A stretch of DNA of 64,000 nt, taken from NCBI GenBank assembly GCA_902625035.1, contig CACNZK010000001.1:1-64000 (forward strand), read 5' to 3'. This DNA is from an uncultured Pelagibacteraceae bacterium (GTDB lineage Bacteria; Pseudomonadota; Alphaproteobacteria; Pelagibacterales; Pelagibacteraceae). Position numbers and translations under genes: made by a program. Under the pieces are notes generated by a model. It ran no database searches, was not told the origin of the DNA, and saw nothing but the letters and a program-made list of their open reading frames with translations. Below are positions 1 to 8,192 of the stretch, one piece after another (position 1 is the stretch's first letter; every line of letters begins with the position of its first letter).

Positions 1-103
1 TTTTTTTAACAAATAATGCTGCTTTATATGGGTCAGGATGAAACTCACCTCTAGCATTTCTTACTGTCGCAACATGATCAATATTTACACCTAGACGTTT
101 CAC
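1..103 (-). CDS. pdxJ: Pyridoxine 5'-phosphate synthase, N-terminal fragment cut by window edge
   Basis: PdxJ condenses 1-deoxyxylulose 5-phosphate with 3-amino-2-oxopropyl phosphate in the DXP-dependent vitamin B6 pathway, in the cytoplasm. Only about 34 N-terminal codons are visible. They read as the characteristic PdxJ opening: an [16 protein letters not shown] strand followed by a HPDP motif, which forms part of the phosphate and substrate pocket. The start codon is GTG at 103-101; it overlaps the pyrE stop by four bases (GTGA), which indicates translational coupling. The order rel-pyrE-pdxJ is common in alphaproteobacteria. The rest of the gene lies left of the window. Confidence 0.85.
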   Translation of the reverse strand, partial: MKRLGVNIDHVATVRNARGEFHPDPYKAALFVKK

Positions 104-687
104 TTAATAAATCTACTTCCTGGTGTTGAGATTGGAATTGAATTTAATTCTTTTGGTATTTTGTTTGATTTATAAGTTGGTACATCAATTTTGAGATGTG
201 AAACTATTTTTTTTTTAATTTTCAATTTTTTTTTTGATGATCTGTCTATAATAGTAGCAAAACCAACTAAAGTTGCCTTAGATTTTTTTATTAATTTTAC
301 GCATTCCATACTTGATTTTCCAGTTGTAATCACATCCTCTACAATAATCACTTTGGACCCTTTTTCTATTTTAAAACCTCTTCTTAAGGTGAATTTTCCT
401 CCAACTCTCTCACAAAAAATCGTCTCCTTTTTTAAGATCCTACCGATTTCATAACCAATCACAATGCCGCCAATGGCTGGGGCTAAAATAAGATCAAATT
501 TTTTAAAATTTTTTCTTATCTTAAAAGCTAATGATTTGCATATTTTTTCTGCTTTTGATGGATAACTTAAAAGTTTAGCACATTGAATATATTTCGATGA
601 ATGTAACCCAGAAGATAAAATGAAGTGTCCTTCTAATAGTGCTTTAGTCTTTCTTAAAATATCTAAGGATTTTTTGTGTGAAAGCAT
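100..687 (-). CDS. pyrE: Orotate phosphoribosyltransferase
   Basis: PyrE makes orotidine 5'-monophosphate from orotate and PRPP, the fifth step of pyrimidine synthesis. The 195-residue length fits the short bacterial form. The opening has the family segment [14 protein letters not shown] (about 17-30), and the PRPP-binding motif [14 protein letters not shown] lies at 113-126, with its paired acidic residues intact. The start overlaps the end of the upstream (p)ppGpp synthetase gene by 44 bases; no later start keeps the conserved N-terminus. pyrB and a pyrC-like gene are in the same window but in another operon, so the pathway is scattered. Confidence 0.93.
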   Translation of the reverse strand: MLSHKKSLDILRKTKALLEGHFILSSGLHSSKYIQCAKLLSYPSKAEKICKSLAFKIRKNFKKFDLILAPAIGGIVIGYEIGRILKKETIFCERVGGKFTLRRGFKIEKGSKVIIVEDVITTGKSSMECVKLIKKSKATLVGFATIIDRSSKKKLKIKKKIVSHLKIDVPTYKSNKIPKELNSIPISTPGSRFIK

Positions 688-2389
688 TTCTTTTATCTTC
701 GTGTCTAATTATCTTAAATTTTATACCTTTTTGTTTAAGCTCTGCAATAAAATTAGTAAAATTTTTCAAATCTCTTATTATCAGTTGAAATTTAAAATTA
801 ATATAGTCAGGTTTTTTCCCAGCCATAACTAAATTAGAAATATTCAATTTATGTTCACCTATTAATGAACTTACATTCCCTAATTGTCCTGGTTTATCAG
901 GTAATGAAATCCATAAGGTAGTATTATATTTTTTTATTCTTTCTTGTTTCTTTTCACCTCTATCGTGCCAGTATCTTCTTATAGCTGCTCTAGCTTTTCC
1001 AGTTTTTGTTGTTGGTATCCAATGTAACGATGGTGACTGTTTTTTTGATGTGATAATTTTTATTCTATCACCATTTCTTAAGATTGATTGTAGTTCACTC
1101 TTATTTCCATTAATTTCACATCCAACGGCTGTATCACCTATTTTTGTATGTACAGCATATGCAAAATCAATTGCTGTTGCATCCTTTGGTAATTTAATTA
1201 CAGAACCTTTGGGGGTAAAACAAAATACGTTCTCCTGAAACATTTGAAGTTTTGTATATTCATAAGAGTGTTCAGGATTCTCATTTTTCTCTATAATTTC
1301 AACTAAGTCTTTCAACCAATCATACTCTTTCCAGGTAAGTGAATTGAATTTTTCTGAAGACTTATATTGCCAATGAGATGCTATACCTCTTTCTGCGAAG
1401 TCGTGCATCTCTTTAGTTCTTATCTGAATTTCTATTGGTTTTCTATTAGATCCTATAACTGCAGTATGAATTGATTTATACCCATTTATTTTTGCAGAAG
1501 ATATATAATCTTTAAATTTTCCAGGTATACAATTATACTCTTTATGAATTATACCCAAGGTTTTGTAACAGTCATCAACATTATCTAAAATAATTCTAAA
1601 ACCAATAATATCTGTGATTTGTTCTAAAGAAACTCTTTTTTTTTGAACTTTTCTCCAGATTGAAAAAGGTGTTTTTTCTCTTCCATATATTTTAGATGAA
1701 ATTTTATTTTGATTTAATAATTTACCTAATTCAGATGATAAAGACTCAAAAATATCTTTTTTATCCAATTTTATTTCATCAAGTCTTTTTTGAATTAATA
1801 ATCTTGCATCGTTATTCAAAATTTCAAAAGATAAATCTTCTAGCTCATCTCTTATTCTATGCATTCCCATCCTATCAGCTAAGGGGGCATAAATTTCCAT
1901 AGTTTCTTGAGAAATTCTTTTTCTTTTTTCTTCTTTTGAAATTGCTTTTATAGTTCTCATATTATGTAATCGATCAGCTATTTTAACTAATAAAACTCTT
2001 ATATCTTTTGAAGTTGCTAAAATTAATTTTCTAAAATTTTCCGCTTTGGAATTAGATGATGCATTATTTTCAAGAGCAGATATTTTGGTAACTCCATCAA
2101 CTAAATCTGCAACTTCATCCCCAAACTCACCTTTGATAGTTTCATAAGTTGCATATGTATCCTCTATTGTGTCATGTAATAAACCTGTAGTTATGGTTGC
2201 ACTATCTAATTTTAAATCGGTTAATATATTTGCTACTTCAATTGGATGAACTGAGTATGGATCACCTGAAGCTCTTTTTTGATTACTATGCGCCTTCACC
2301 GCAAAGTCATAAGCCTTATTTAATCTTTCTAGATTTAAAAACTTATTATATCCTTTTACTTTATTTATTAATTCGTCTGAATTAAGCAT
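644..2389 (-). CDS. spoT: Bifunctional (p)ppGpp synthetase/hydrolase (Rel/SpoT), short C-terminal region
   Basis: This cytoplasmic enzyme makes and degrades the alarmone (p)ppGpp. An HD hydrolase domain occupies about residues 25-180 (HPIEVA, then LLHDTIEDT with His72-Asp73). The synthetase domain is at about 230-345 and includes GYKSIHT and EIQIRT. The segment PGKFKDYI is the basic (RXKD-like) form expected in bifunctional enzymes rather than the EXDD form of RelA. A TGS domain follows at about 388-447 and an ACT domain at about 491-564. Only some 40 residues separate TGS from ACT, so the helical and zinc-finger/CC regions of usual 700-plus-residue Rel proteins are missing or vestigial. It heads the spoT-pyrE-pdxJ run. 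Confidence 0.92.
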   Translation of the reverse strand: MLNSDELINKVKGYNKFLNLERLNKAYDFAVKAHSNQKRASGDPYSVHPIEVANILTDLKLDSATITTGLLHDTIEDTYATYETIKGEFGDEVADLVDGVTKISALENNASSNSKAENFRKLILATSKDIRVLLVKIADRLHNMRTIKAISKEEKRKRISQETMEIYAPLADRMGMHRIRDELEDLSFEILNNDARLLIQKRLDEIKLDKKDIFESLSSELGKLLNQNKISSKIYGREKTPFSIWRKVQKKRVSLEQITDIIGFRIILDNVDDCYKTLGIIHKEYNCIPGKFKDYISSAKINGYKSIHTAVIGSNRKPIEIQIRTKEMHDFAERGIASHWQYKSSEKFNSLTWKEYDWLKDLVEIIEKNENPEHSYEYTKLQMFQENVFCFTPKGSVIKLPKDATAIDFAYAVHTKIGDTAVGCEINGNKSELQSILRNGDRIKIITSKKQSPSLHWIPTTKTGKARAAIRRYWHDRGEKKQERIKKYNTTLWISLPDKPGQLGNVSSLIGEHKLNISNLVMAGKKPDYINFKFQLIIRDLKNFTNFIAELKQKGIKFKIIRHEDKRNAFTQKILRYFKKD

Positions 2390-2410
2390 AATTATTATTA
2401 TATCATTAAT

Positions 2411-2923
2411 TCAGATTTGTTTAATAGATCTTATGTCTCTATTTGGTAATGATATTATTAGCTTTTTAATGTGATCTTTTGAAATTGGGTGTTTCCAATT
2501 TTTATTTATTTCAAATAAAGGAAAAAGAACAAAATTTCTATTGTGCATTCTTGGATGAGGTAAATTGATTTTTTTACTAATTTTTTTACTTTTATAATCA
2601 ATTATGTCTATATCGCACTCTCGAGGGGCATTTTTATGCCTTTTTTTACGACCGAGACTAATTTCAATATCTTTGGATACTTTAAGTAATTCTAAAGGTT
2701 CTAAATCAGAAATAACTTCCACAACTATATTTAGATACTTAGGTTTAGTCTCATCTGGCCATGATAAACTCTCATAAAAATTTGATGATTTGACAAGTCT
2801 GATATTTCTTAACGATAGTTCATACTTAGCTTGTTCAATTTTATTTCTTCTATTTCCTAAATTTGAACCTATACCTAAATAGATACGATTAGCTTGATTT
2901 TCTGAAGTATCTTGATTTATCAC
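2411..2923 (-). CDS. folK: 6-hydroxymethyl-7,8-dihydropterin pyrophosphokinase
   Basis: FolK transfers pyrophosphate from ATP to 6-hydroxymethyl-dihydropterin in folate synthesis. The family opening [10 protein letters not shown] is followed by the catalytic loop around [18 protein letters not shown], with its Asp-x-Asp metal site, and the closing [14 protein letters not shown] motif. I prefer the GTG at 2923, with GGGATTGGAG just upstream, because it overlaps smpB by 35 bases. An in-frame ATG at 2962 would add 13 residues and overlap smpB by 74 bases. Neither extension resembles the usual HPPK N-terminus, so the start is uncertain. No other folate genes are adjacent. Confidence 0.88.
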   Translation of the reverse strand: MINQDTSENQANRIYLGIGSNLGNRRNKIEQAKYELSLRNIRLVKSSNFYESLSWPDETKPKYLNIVVEVISDLEPLELLKVSKDIEISLGRKKRHKNAPRECDIDIIDYKSKKISKKINLPHPRMHNRNFVLFPLFEINKNWKHPISKDHIKKLIISLPNRDIRSIKQI

Positions 2924-3359
2924 GACTCCAATCCCTATCTTTTTTAGTTGCTCTTTTATCATGTAGTTTTTTCCCTTTCGCTACAGCAAGTTCAATTTTA
3001 GCTTTTCCTTTTTTAAAATACATTTTAGTAGGAACAATGGTAAGACCGTCTCTTTGCATTTTTCCAATTAATTTATTTATTTCACGTTTATTTAAAAGTA
3101 ATTTTCTTTCATCAGTAGGATTGTGGTTAGAATAACTAGCTTGTTTATAAGATGCTATGTGAGAATTAATCAAAATCAACTCTCCATCTTTTTCAACAGC
3201 ATATGAGTCTGCAATATTAACTTTTCCTTCTCTAATTGATTTTATTTCAGAGCCCTTAAGAACAATTCCAGCCTCTAATAGATCTTCAAAAAAATAATTA
3301 AAACTAGCCTTTCTATTTAAACATATTATTTTTAAACCAGAATTGGTTTTTTTGTTCAT
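2889..3359 (-). CDS. smpB: SsrA-binding protein SmpB
   Basis: SmpB binds tmRNA and delivers it to stalled ribosomes for trans-translation. The 156-residue protein shows the OB-fold core segments [17 protein letters not shown] and LINSHIASY, and the conserved [13 protein letters not shown] region. It ends in the basic tail ([15 protein letters not shown]) that is unstructured in solution and mimics the codon-anticodon region of a tRNA. Its ATG shares one base with the dapA stop (TAATG). The dapA-smpB pairing is frequent in alphaproteobacteria. No tmRNA gene was seen in this window. Confidence 0.95.
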   Translation of the reverse strand: MNKKTNSGLKIICLNRKASFNYFFEDLLEAGIVLKGSEIKSIREGKVNIADSYAVEKDGELILINSHIASYKQASYSNHNPTDERKLLLNKREINKLIGKMQRDGLTIVPTKMYFKKGKAKIELAVAKGKKLHDKRATKKDRDWSRDKSRYFRKSS

Positions 3360-4240
3360 TAAATTAATTTAGCTTTAAGAAGAGCTTTTTTAACAATCTC
3401 TTTAGTAGGATCTGTTACTTTTACTAATGGTAATCTTACTTCGTCATCACATAAATTTAATAGTTTTGCAGCGTATTTAACCGGACTTGGATTACTTTCA
3501 ACGAACATAGCATGATGGACGGGTTGTAATATTTCATTTAATCTTTCAGCCTCTTTAATTTCATTGTCATTATTAGACTTTGAAAATCTTTGGAAATCAG
3601 AACAAAGTTTAGGGGCAATGTTAGCTGTTACACTTATAGCTCCTACTCCCCCTTTTTTATTAAATTCTAATGCATTATCATCATTTCCAGTTAACTGGAT
3701 AAAGTCTTTACCTAATTTTTTTAATGTTTTATCTACTCTTGTTAAATCTCCTGTTGCATCCTTGACACCAATAATATTTTTTAATTCAAATAACCTTGCC
3801 ATCGTTTCAACTGACATGTCAATTACTGATCTTCCTGGTATGTTATAAATAAGAATTGGAATTCCACATTTATCATTTATAGCTTTATAATGTTGATAAA
3901 GCCCTTCTTGGGTCGGCTTATTATAATAGGGTGTTACTATTAAAGCTCCATCTGCCCCTATTTTTTCTGCGTGTGTTGTTAATGAAATTGCTTCTTCAGT
4001 AGAGTTTGAGCCAGTACCGGCAAATACAGGTAATTTCCCATTGCTTTCCTTGACACACAAATCAATTACCCTCTCATGCTCATCATGGCTTAAAGTTGGG
4101 GACTCTCCAGTTGTTCCAGCAGGAACTAAACCATTTGTCCCATTTTCAATATGAAAATGGATTAACTTAATGTAAGTTTCATCATCAAGTTTATCATTTT
4201 TAAACGGAGTGACTAAAGCAACATTTGATCCTTTGAACAT
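3359..4240 (-). CDS. dapA: 4-hydroxy-tetrahydrodipicolinate synthase
   Basis: DapA condenses pyruvate with aspartate semialdehyde, the first committed step to lysine and diaminopimelate for peptidoglycan. The 293-residue TIM barrel carries GTTGES at 42-47 (pyruvate carboxylate site), YNIPGRS with Tyr132, and the Schiff-base lysine Lys160 within GVKDATGD. All key residues are intact and the length is normal. It is the first gene of the dapA-smpB run and is divergent from the lytic transglycosylase, with only 43 bases between the two starts, so both promoters must lie in that short gap. Confidence 0.96.
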   Translation of the reverse strand: MFKGSNVALVTPFKNDKLDDETYIKLIHFHIENGTNGLVPAGTTGESPTLSHDEHERVIDLCVKESNGKLPVFAGTGSNSTEEAISLTTHAEKIGADGALIVTPYYNKPTQEGLYQHYKAINDKCGIPILIYNIPGRSVIDMSVETMARLFELKNIIGVKDATGDLTRVDKTLKKLGKDFIQLTGNDDNALEFNKKGGVGAISVTANIAPKLCSDFQRFSKSNNDNEIKEAERLNEILQPVHHAMFVESNPSPVKYAAKLLNLCDDEVRLPLVKVTDPTKEIVKKALLKAKLI

Positions 4241-4283
4241 AAATACTTATAACATAGTTTGTAGATTCATATACTAAAAGATT

Positions 4284-6503
4284 ATGCTAAAGAAATTAAT
4301 ATTTTTTATCAATTTATTTTTCTTCTCTAGTATAACTATTTTATCATCTGAAGAGATAATACCTTTAAAAAAACCAATCCAAACTAAAACGGAAAAAGAC
4401 CAGAAATTATTAATTGATGTAATGAAGCCTCTACCTAAACCAGTTCCTAAAAAAATAGCAGAGGAAAATAAATATGAGCCTAAAGAAGAAATAAAGTTAA
4501 AAGCTGAAAAAAATTTAGGGATTATTCTCCCTAAAAAGAAACCTTTAATTGCTGGAACCAAAAAAACTGATACAGCAAGAAAATCCAAATATTATAATAA
4601 GAAAGATTTCGAAATCGCAAAAAAAGCTATATCAGAAATGAAACAAGCAAAATGGCCCTCAGCATTGAAAACAGCAAAAAGAGCCAAAGATAAATCCATC
4701 TATAATTTTATACAATGGAGACACCTATTAACTAAAGGAAATAAAGCCTCATATTATGATTATAAAACTTTTATAAACACAAATGAAGATTATCCACGAT
4801 TAGGAAGAATAAAATATTTAGCAGAGCATAAACTTTCTACAGATACTGTTTCACCAAAAAAGATTATTGATTGGTTTGGTGGTAATGAACCTTTAAGTGG
4901 CTTTGGAAAAATGATACTTGGAGAAAGTATAATCCTGAATGGTAATACCCAAAAAGGTATTTCTTATATTAAAGAGGGATGGGTTACAGCAGAACTTAGT
5001 AAATCTGAATTAAGATTTTATAGAAAAAAATTTAAGAAATATCTCAATGCTGATGATTACATAAAAAGAGCAGATTACTTAGCCTGGAATAATAAATACT
5101 GGGATTTAAAAAGATTATTAAGATATTTACCTAAAGATTATGAGTTACTTTATACAGCTAGACAATTGTTAATGAGTAAATCCTATGGTGTAGATAATGC
5201 TATTTCAAAAGTTCCGGCTAAATTTAAAAATGATGCAGGTTTAAATTATGATAGATTGAAATGGAGGAGAAAAAGAGGAAGAGTTGATAGTTCTGTCGAA
5301 ATCTTAGTAAAAATAAAAAATACTAAAGATTATTTAGTAAGACCAGATAAATGGTGGTTTGAAAGAGAAATTATTTCAAGATCATTAATTTATAAAAAGA
5401 AATATGAATTAGCCTATAAGATTGCAAGTAATCATGCTTTAACTAATGGGCCTGAATATGCTGCTGCAGAATGGATGAGTGGGTGGATAGCATTAAGTTT
5501 CTTAGATGATCCTTTATTAGCAAAAGATCATTTTGAAAATTTTTACAATAATGTTGGTTATCCAATTAGCACCTCAAGAGGAGCGTATTGGTTAGCTAAA
5601 ACTTATAAGAAACTTGGTAAAGAAGAATTAGCTAATGAATGGTTTAGTAAAGCATCTAATTTTCTTACAACATATTATGGTCAATTAGCATTTATGGAGT
5701 TAAATCCCAATAAACCTTTTGAATTATCCAAAGATATTGAAGTTTCAAAAGAATATAGAGATTACTTCTTTAAAAAAGAATTAGTCAAAACGATTTATCT
5801 GCTAGATGAACTCAATGAAGATAAATACTCAAAACATATTTTAAGACATTTGGCTAATGATAATATAAATAATGGGAGTGAAGTATTGGCAGCAGAATTA
5901 GCAACAAATATTGATAGATTTGATTTTGCTATTCAAATAGCCAAAATTGCATCATATGAAAAAAGATTTCATAACAAATATAATTATCCAATTATAAGCA
6001 CACCAAATTATATAAATGGAAGAAAAATTCCTGATACTGCATTTATATTGTCAATTATAAGACAGGAAAGTGAATTTGATTTAAGTGCTAACAGTCATGC
6101 AGGAGCAAAAGGATTAATGCAGCTCATGCCTTACACGGCGAAATTAGTTGCTAAGCAAGCAAAACTTCCTTATTCAAAATCTAGATTAACGAGAGATGCG
6201 GAATATAATATTAATTTAGGTTCTCACTATATAGCTGGTTTGATCCTAGAATATGATGGTGCTTATCCGTTTGCTATAGCGGCTTATAATGCTGGACCTA
6301 AAAGAGTTAGATATTGGAAAAAAATAAATAAAAATCCGCAAAAGAACCAGATTGATTATGTAAATTGGATTGAATTAATTAAATTTAAAGAAACAAGAAA
6401 TTATGTACAAAGAGTACTGGAGAACTACAACGTCTATCGTTATATTTTAGCTCAAAAGCCAGTTTCAATGATAAACTTTTTTAAGGACGATCCTTTGTAC
6501 TAA
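4284..6503 (+). CDS. Soluble lytic murein transglycosylase (Slt family)
   Basis: This periplasmic enzyme cleaves the MurNAc-GlcNAc bond in peptidoglycan to give 1,6-anhydro ends. Residues 1-20 form a signal peptide with a hydrophobic FFINLFFFSSITIL core. A Lys/Pro-rich, probably disordered segment follows to about residue 110, and then a long helical-repeat region (about 115-560) as in Slt70. The C-terminal catalytic domain begins near 580. It has the SIIRQESEFD motif with catalytic Glu595, then GLMQLMPYTA and IAAYNAGP. The gene stands alone; its 3' end lies four bases from the convergent tRNA-Ser gene. Confidence 0.92.
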   Translation: MLKKLIFFINLFFFSSITILSSEEIIPLKKPIQTKTEKDQKLLIDVMKPLPKPVPKKIAEENKYEPKEEIKLKAEKNLGIILPKKKPLIAGTKKTDTARKSKYYNKKDFEIAKKAISEMKQAKWPSALKTAKRAKDKSIYNFIQWRHLLTKGNKASYYDYKTFINTNEDYPRLGRIKYLAEHKLSTDTVSPKKIIDWFGGNEPLSGFGKMILGESIILNGNTQKGISYIKEGWVTAELSKSELRFYRKKFKKYLNADDYIKRADYLAWNNKYWDLKRLLRYLPKDYELLYTARQLLMSKSYGVDNAISKVPAKFKNDAGLNYDRLKWRRKRGRVDSSVEILVKIKNTKDYLVRPDKWWFEREIISRSLIYKKKYELAYKIASNHALTNGPEYAAAEWMSGWIALSFLDDPLLAKDHFENFYNNVGYPISTSRGAYWLAKTYKKLGKEELANEWFSKASNFLTTYYGQLAFMELNPNKPFELSKDIEVSKEYRDYFFKKELVKTIYLLDELNEDKYSKHILRHLANDNINNGSEVLAAELATNIDRFDFAIQIAKIASYEKRFHNKYNYPIISTPNYINGRKIPDTAFILSIIRQESEFDLSANSHAGAKGLMQLMPYTAKLVAKQAKLPYSKSRLTRDAEYNINLGSHYIAGLILEYDGAYPFAIAAYNAGPKRVRYWKKINKNPQKNQIDYVNWIELIKFKETRNYVQRVLENYNVYRYILAQKPVSMINFFKDDPLY

Positions 6504-6506
6504 AAA

Positions 6507-6598
6507 TGGCGGAAGAGGAGGGATTCGAACCCTCGGTACAAGTTTCCTCGCACGGTCATTTAGCAAACGACTGGTTTCAGCCTCTCACCCACTCTTCC
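6507..6598 (-). tRNA. tRNA-Ser (anticodon GCU)
   Basis: The minus strand folds as a class II tRNA of 92 nt including an encoded CCA. The acceptor stem GGAAGAG pairs with CUCUUCC and the discriminator base is G. The anticodon stem GUCGU/AUGAC closes the loop UUGCUAA, giving anticodon GCU (AGC/AGU serine codons). A long variable arm (GUGCGAGGAAACUUGUAC) and a T-arm with GGUUCGAAUCC complete it. It converges on the transglycosylase gene. Confidence 0.95.
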
Positions 6599-6621
6599 AA
6601 TAAATTCGTCACTTCTGATTG

Positions 6622-6659
6622 TATTGAATAATCAATATTTATAAAGTATTTATTCAATA
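6622..6659. repeat. Inverted repeat just ahead of soxB
   Basis: A perfect 10-base inverted repeat, TATTGAATAA (6622-6631) and TTATTCAATA (6650-6659), is separated by 18 bases and ends three bases before the soxB ATG. It lies in the 64-base gap between the divergent tRNA-Ser and soxB genes. It could be an operator or an mRNA hairpin over the soxB start. In sequence this A+T-rich, chance is also possible. Confidence 0.4.
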
Positions 6660-6662
6660 ATT

Positions 6663-7916
6663 ATGAAAAATAAGTATTCAGTATTTTCGCTTATTAAAAA
6701 TGCTTTTTCTTATCATGAAAATTGGGAGAAAGCTTGGAAAGACCCTGAGCCAAAAAAAGAATATGACGCCGTAATAGTTGGTGGTGGAGGACATGGTCTT
6801 GCAACAGCTTATTACCTAGCAAAAAAACACAACATGAAGAATATTGCTGTTGTTGAAAAAGGTTGGATAGGAGGAGGAAATACTGGTCGAAATACTACAA
6901 TAATTAGATCTAATTATTTATGGGATGCAAGCGCAGGTCTATATGACCATGCTCTTAAAATTTGGGAAGGTTTATCTCAAGAATTAAATTATAATGTTAT
7001 GTTTAGTCAAAGAGGAGTTATGAATCTTGCACATAATTTGCAAGATGTTAGAGATTTAAAAAGAAGAACTCACGCAAATAGATTGAATGGTATTGATGCA
7101 GTTTATTTAAATACCGAAGAAGTTAAAAAATTTTGTCCAATTATAAATACCTCACAAGATATTCGTTATCCAGTTTTAGGCGGAACCCTTCAAAGAAGAG
7201 CCGGTACAGCTAGGCATGATGCTGTTGCTTGGGGATATGCAAGAGGTGCTGATGAAATGGGTGTTGATATAATTCAAAATTGTGAAGTAAAAGGAATAAA
7301 AAGAAATGGTGATATGGTTGAGGGAATTGAAACAACTAAAGGATTTATTAAAACAAAAAAAATTGGAGTTGTAGCTGCTGGTCATTCTAGTGTTATAGCA
7401 AATATGGCTGGATTGAAATTACCACTGGAAAGTAAACCACTTCAAGCATTAGTATCTGAACCAGTAAAACCGATAATAGATACAGTCGTAATGTCTAACG
7501 CTGTTCATGCATATGTCAGTCAATCAGATAAAGGAGAATTAGTTATTGGAGCAGGAACTGATGATTACGTATCTTACTCTCAAAAAGGAAGTCATGATAT
7601 TGTGGAAGGAACTTTAAATGCAATTTTAGAGTTATATCCAATATTCAGTAGAATGAGAATGCTTCGACAATGGGGCGGAATAGTAGATATTTGTCCTGAT
7701 GCGAGCCCGATTATAAGTAAAACATCAATTAAAGGTTTATACTTTAATTGTGGTTGGGGAACAGGAGGTTTCAAAGCAACACCTGGTTCTGGAGATTTAT
7801 TCGCTCACACAATAGCAAATGATGAACCTCATAAATTAAATGCTGCCTTTAATATAAATAGATTTGTAAGTGGTGATCTAGTTGATGAACACGGTGCAGC
7901 TGCAGTTGCACACTAA
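6663..7916 (+). CDS. soxB: Sarcosine oxidase beta subunit
   Basis: This is the catalytic flavoprotein subunit of heterotetrameric sarcosine oxidase, which oxidatively demethylates sarcosine to glycine. It has a Rossmann FAD motif, [16 protein letters not shown] (about 37-52). The segment [13 protein letters not shown] holds His185, which aligns by motif with the histidine that binds FMN covalently in the corynebacterial enzyme. The segment following ([13 protein letters not shown]) also matches the family, and the 417-residue length is typical. It leads the soxB-soxD-soxA-soxG operon; soxD starts on the last base of its stop (TAATG). An inverted repeat lies directly upstream. Confidence 0.95.
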   Translation: MKNKYSVFSLIKNAFSYHENWEKAWKDPEPKKEYDAVIVGGGGHGLATAYYLAKKHNMKNIAVVEKGWIGGGNTGRNTTIIRSNYLWDASAGLYDHALKIWEGLSQELNYNVMFSQRGVMNLAHNLQDVRDLKRRTHANRLNGIDAVYLNTEEVKKFCPIINTSQDIRYPVLGGTLQRRAGTARHDAVAWGYARGADEMGVDIIQNCEVKGIKRNGDMVEGIETTKGFIKTKKIGVVAAGHSSVIANMAGLKLPLESKPLQALVSEPVKPIIDTVVMSNAVHAYVSQSDKGELVIGAGTDDYVSYSQKGSHDIVEGTLNAILELYPIFSRMRMLRQWGGIVDICPDASPIISKTSIKGLYFNCGWGTGGFKATPGSGDLFAHTIANDEPHKLNAAFNINRFVSGDLVDEHGAAAVAH

Positions 7917-8191
7917 TGTTTTTAATTAATTGTCCTTTTTGTGGTGAGAGAGAACAAAGTGAATTTAAAGCAGGCGGTGAAGCTCACATAGTAAGACCAA
8001 AACAACCCACTGAACTAAGCGACGATGAATGGGCAGAATATTTGTTCATGAGAAAAAATATTAAAGGAGTTCAGTTTGAAAGATGGAATCATGTCCATGG
8101 TTGTAGAAAATGGTTCAATATGGTTAGAGATACTTCAAACGACCAAATAAAAGCTGTTTATAAAATGGGTGAAAAACCTCCAGTAGAATAA
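7916..8191 (+). CDS. soxD: Sarcosine oxidase delta subunit
   Basis: SoxD is the small zinc-binding structural subunit of heterotetrameric sarcosine oxidase. In 91 residues the probable zinc ligands are visible: Cys6 and Cys9 in NCPFCGER, and His59 and Cys63 in WNHVHGCRKWF. The run GGEAHIVRP is also typical of the family. It overlaps soxB by one base and is followed by soxA one base later, so the subunits are probably made in stoichiometric amounts from one transcript. Confidence 0.94.
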   Translation: MFLINCPFCGEREQSEFKAGGEAHIVRPKQPTELSDDEWAEYLFMRKNIKGVQFERWNHVHGCRKWFNMVRDTSNDQIKAVYKMGEKPPVE

Positions 8192-8192
8192 A

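Noticed and set aside
4274-4588. Minus-strand open frame with hydrophobic segments under the transglycosylase start
   Set aside because: The complement of the Lys-rich region and signal peptide of the transglycosylase encodes hydrophobic residues by chance; no family resemblance.
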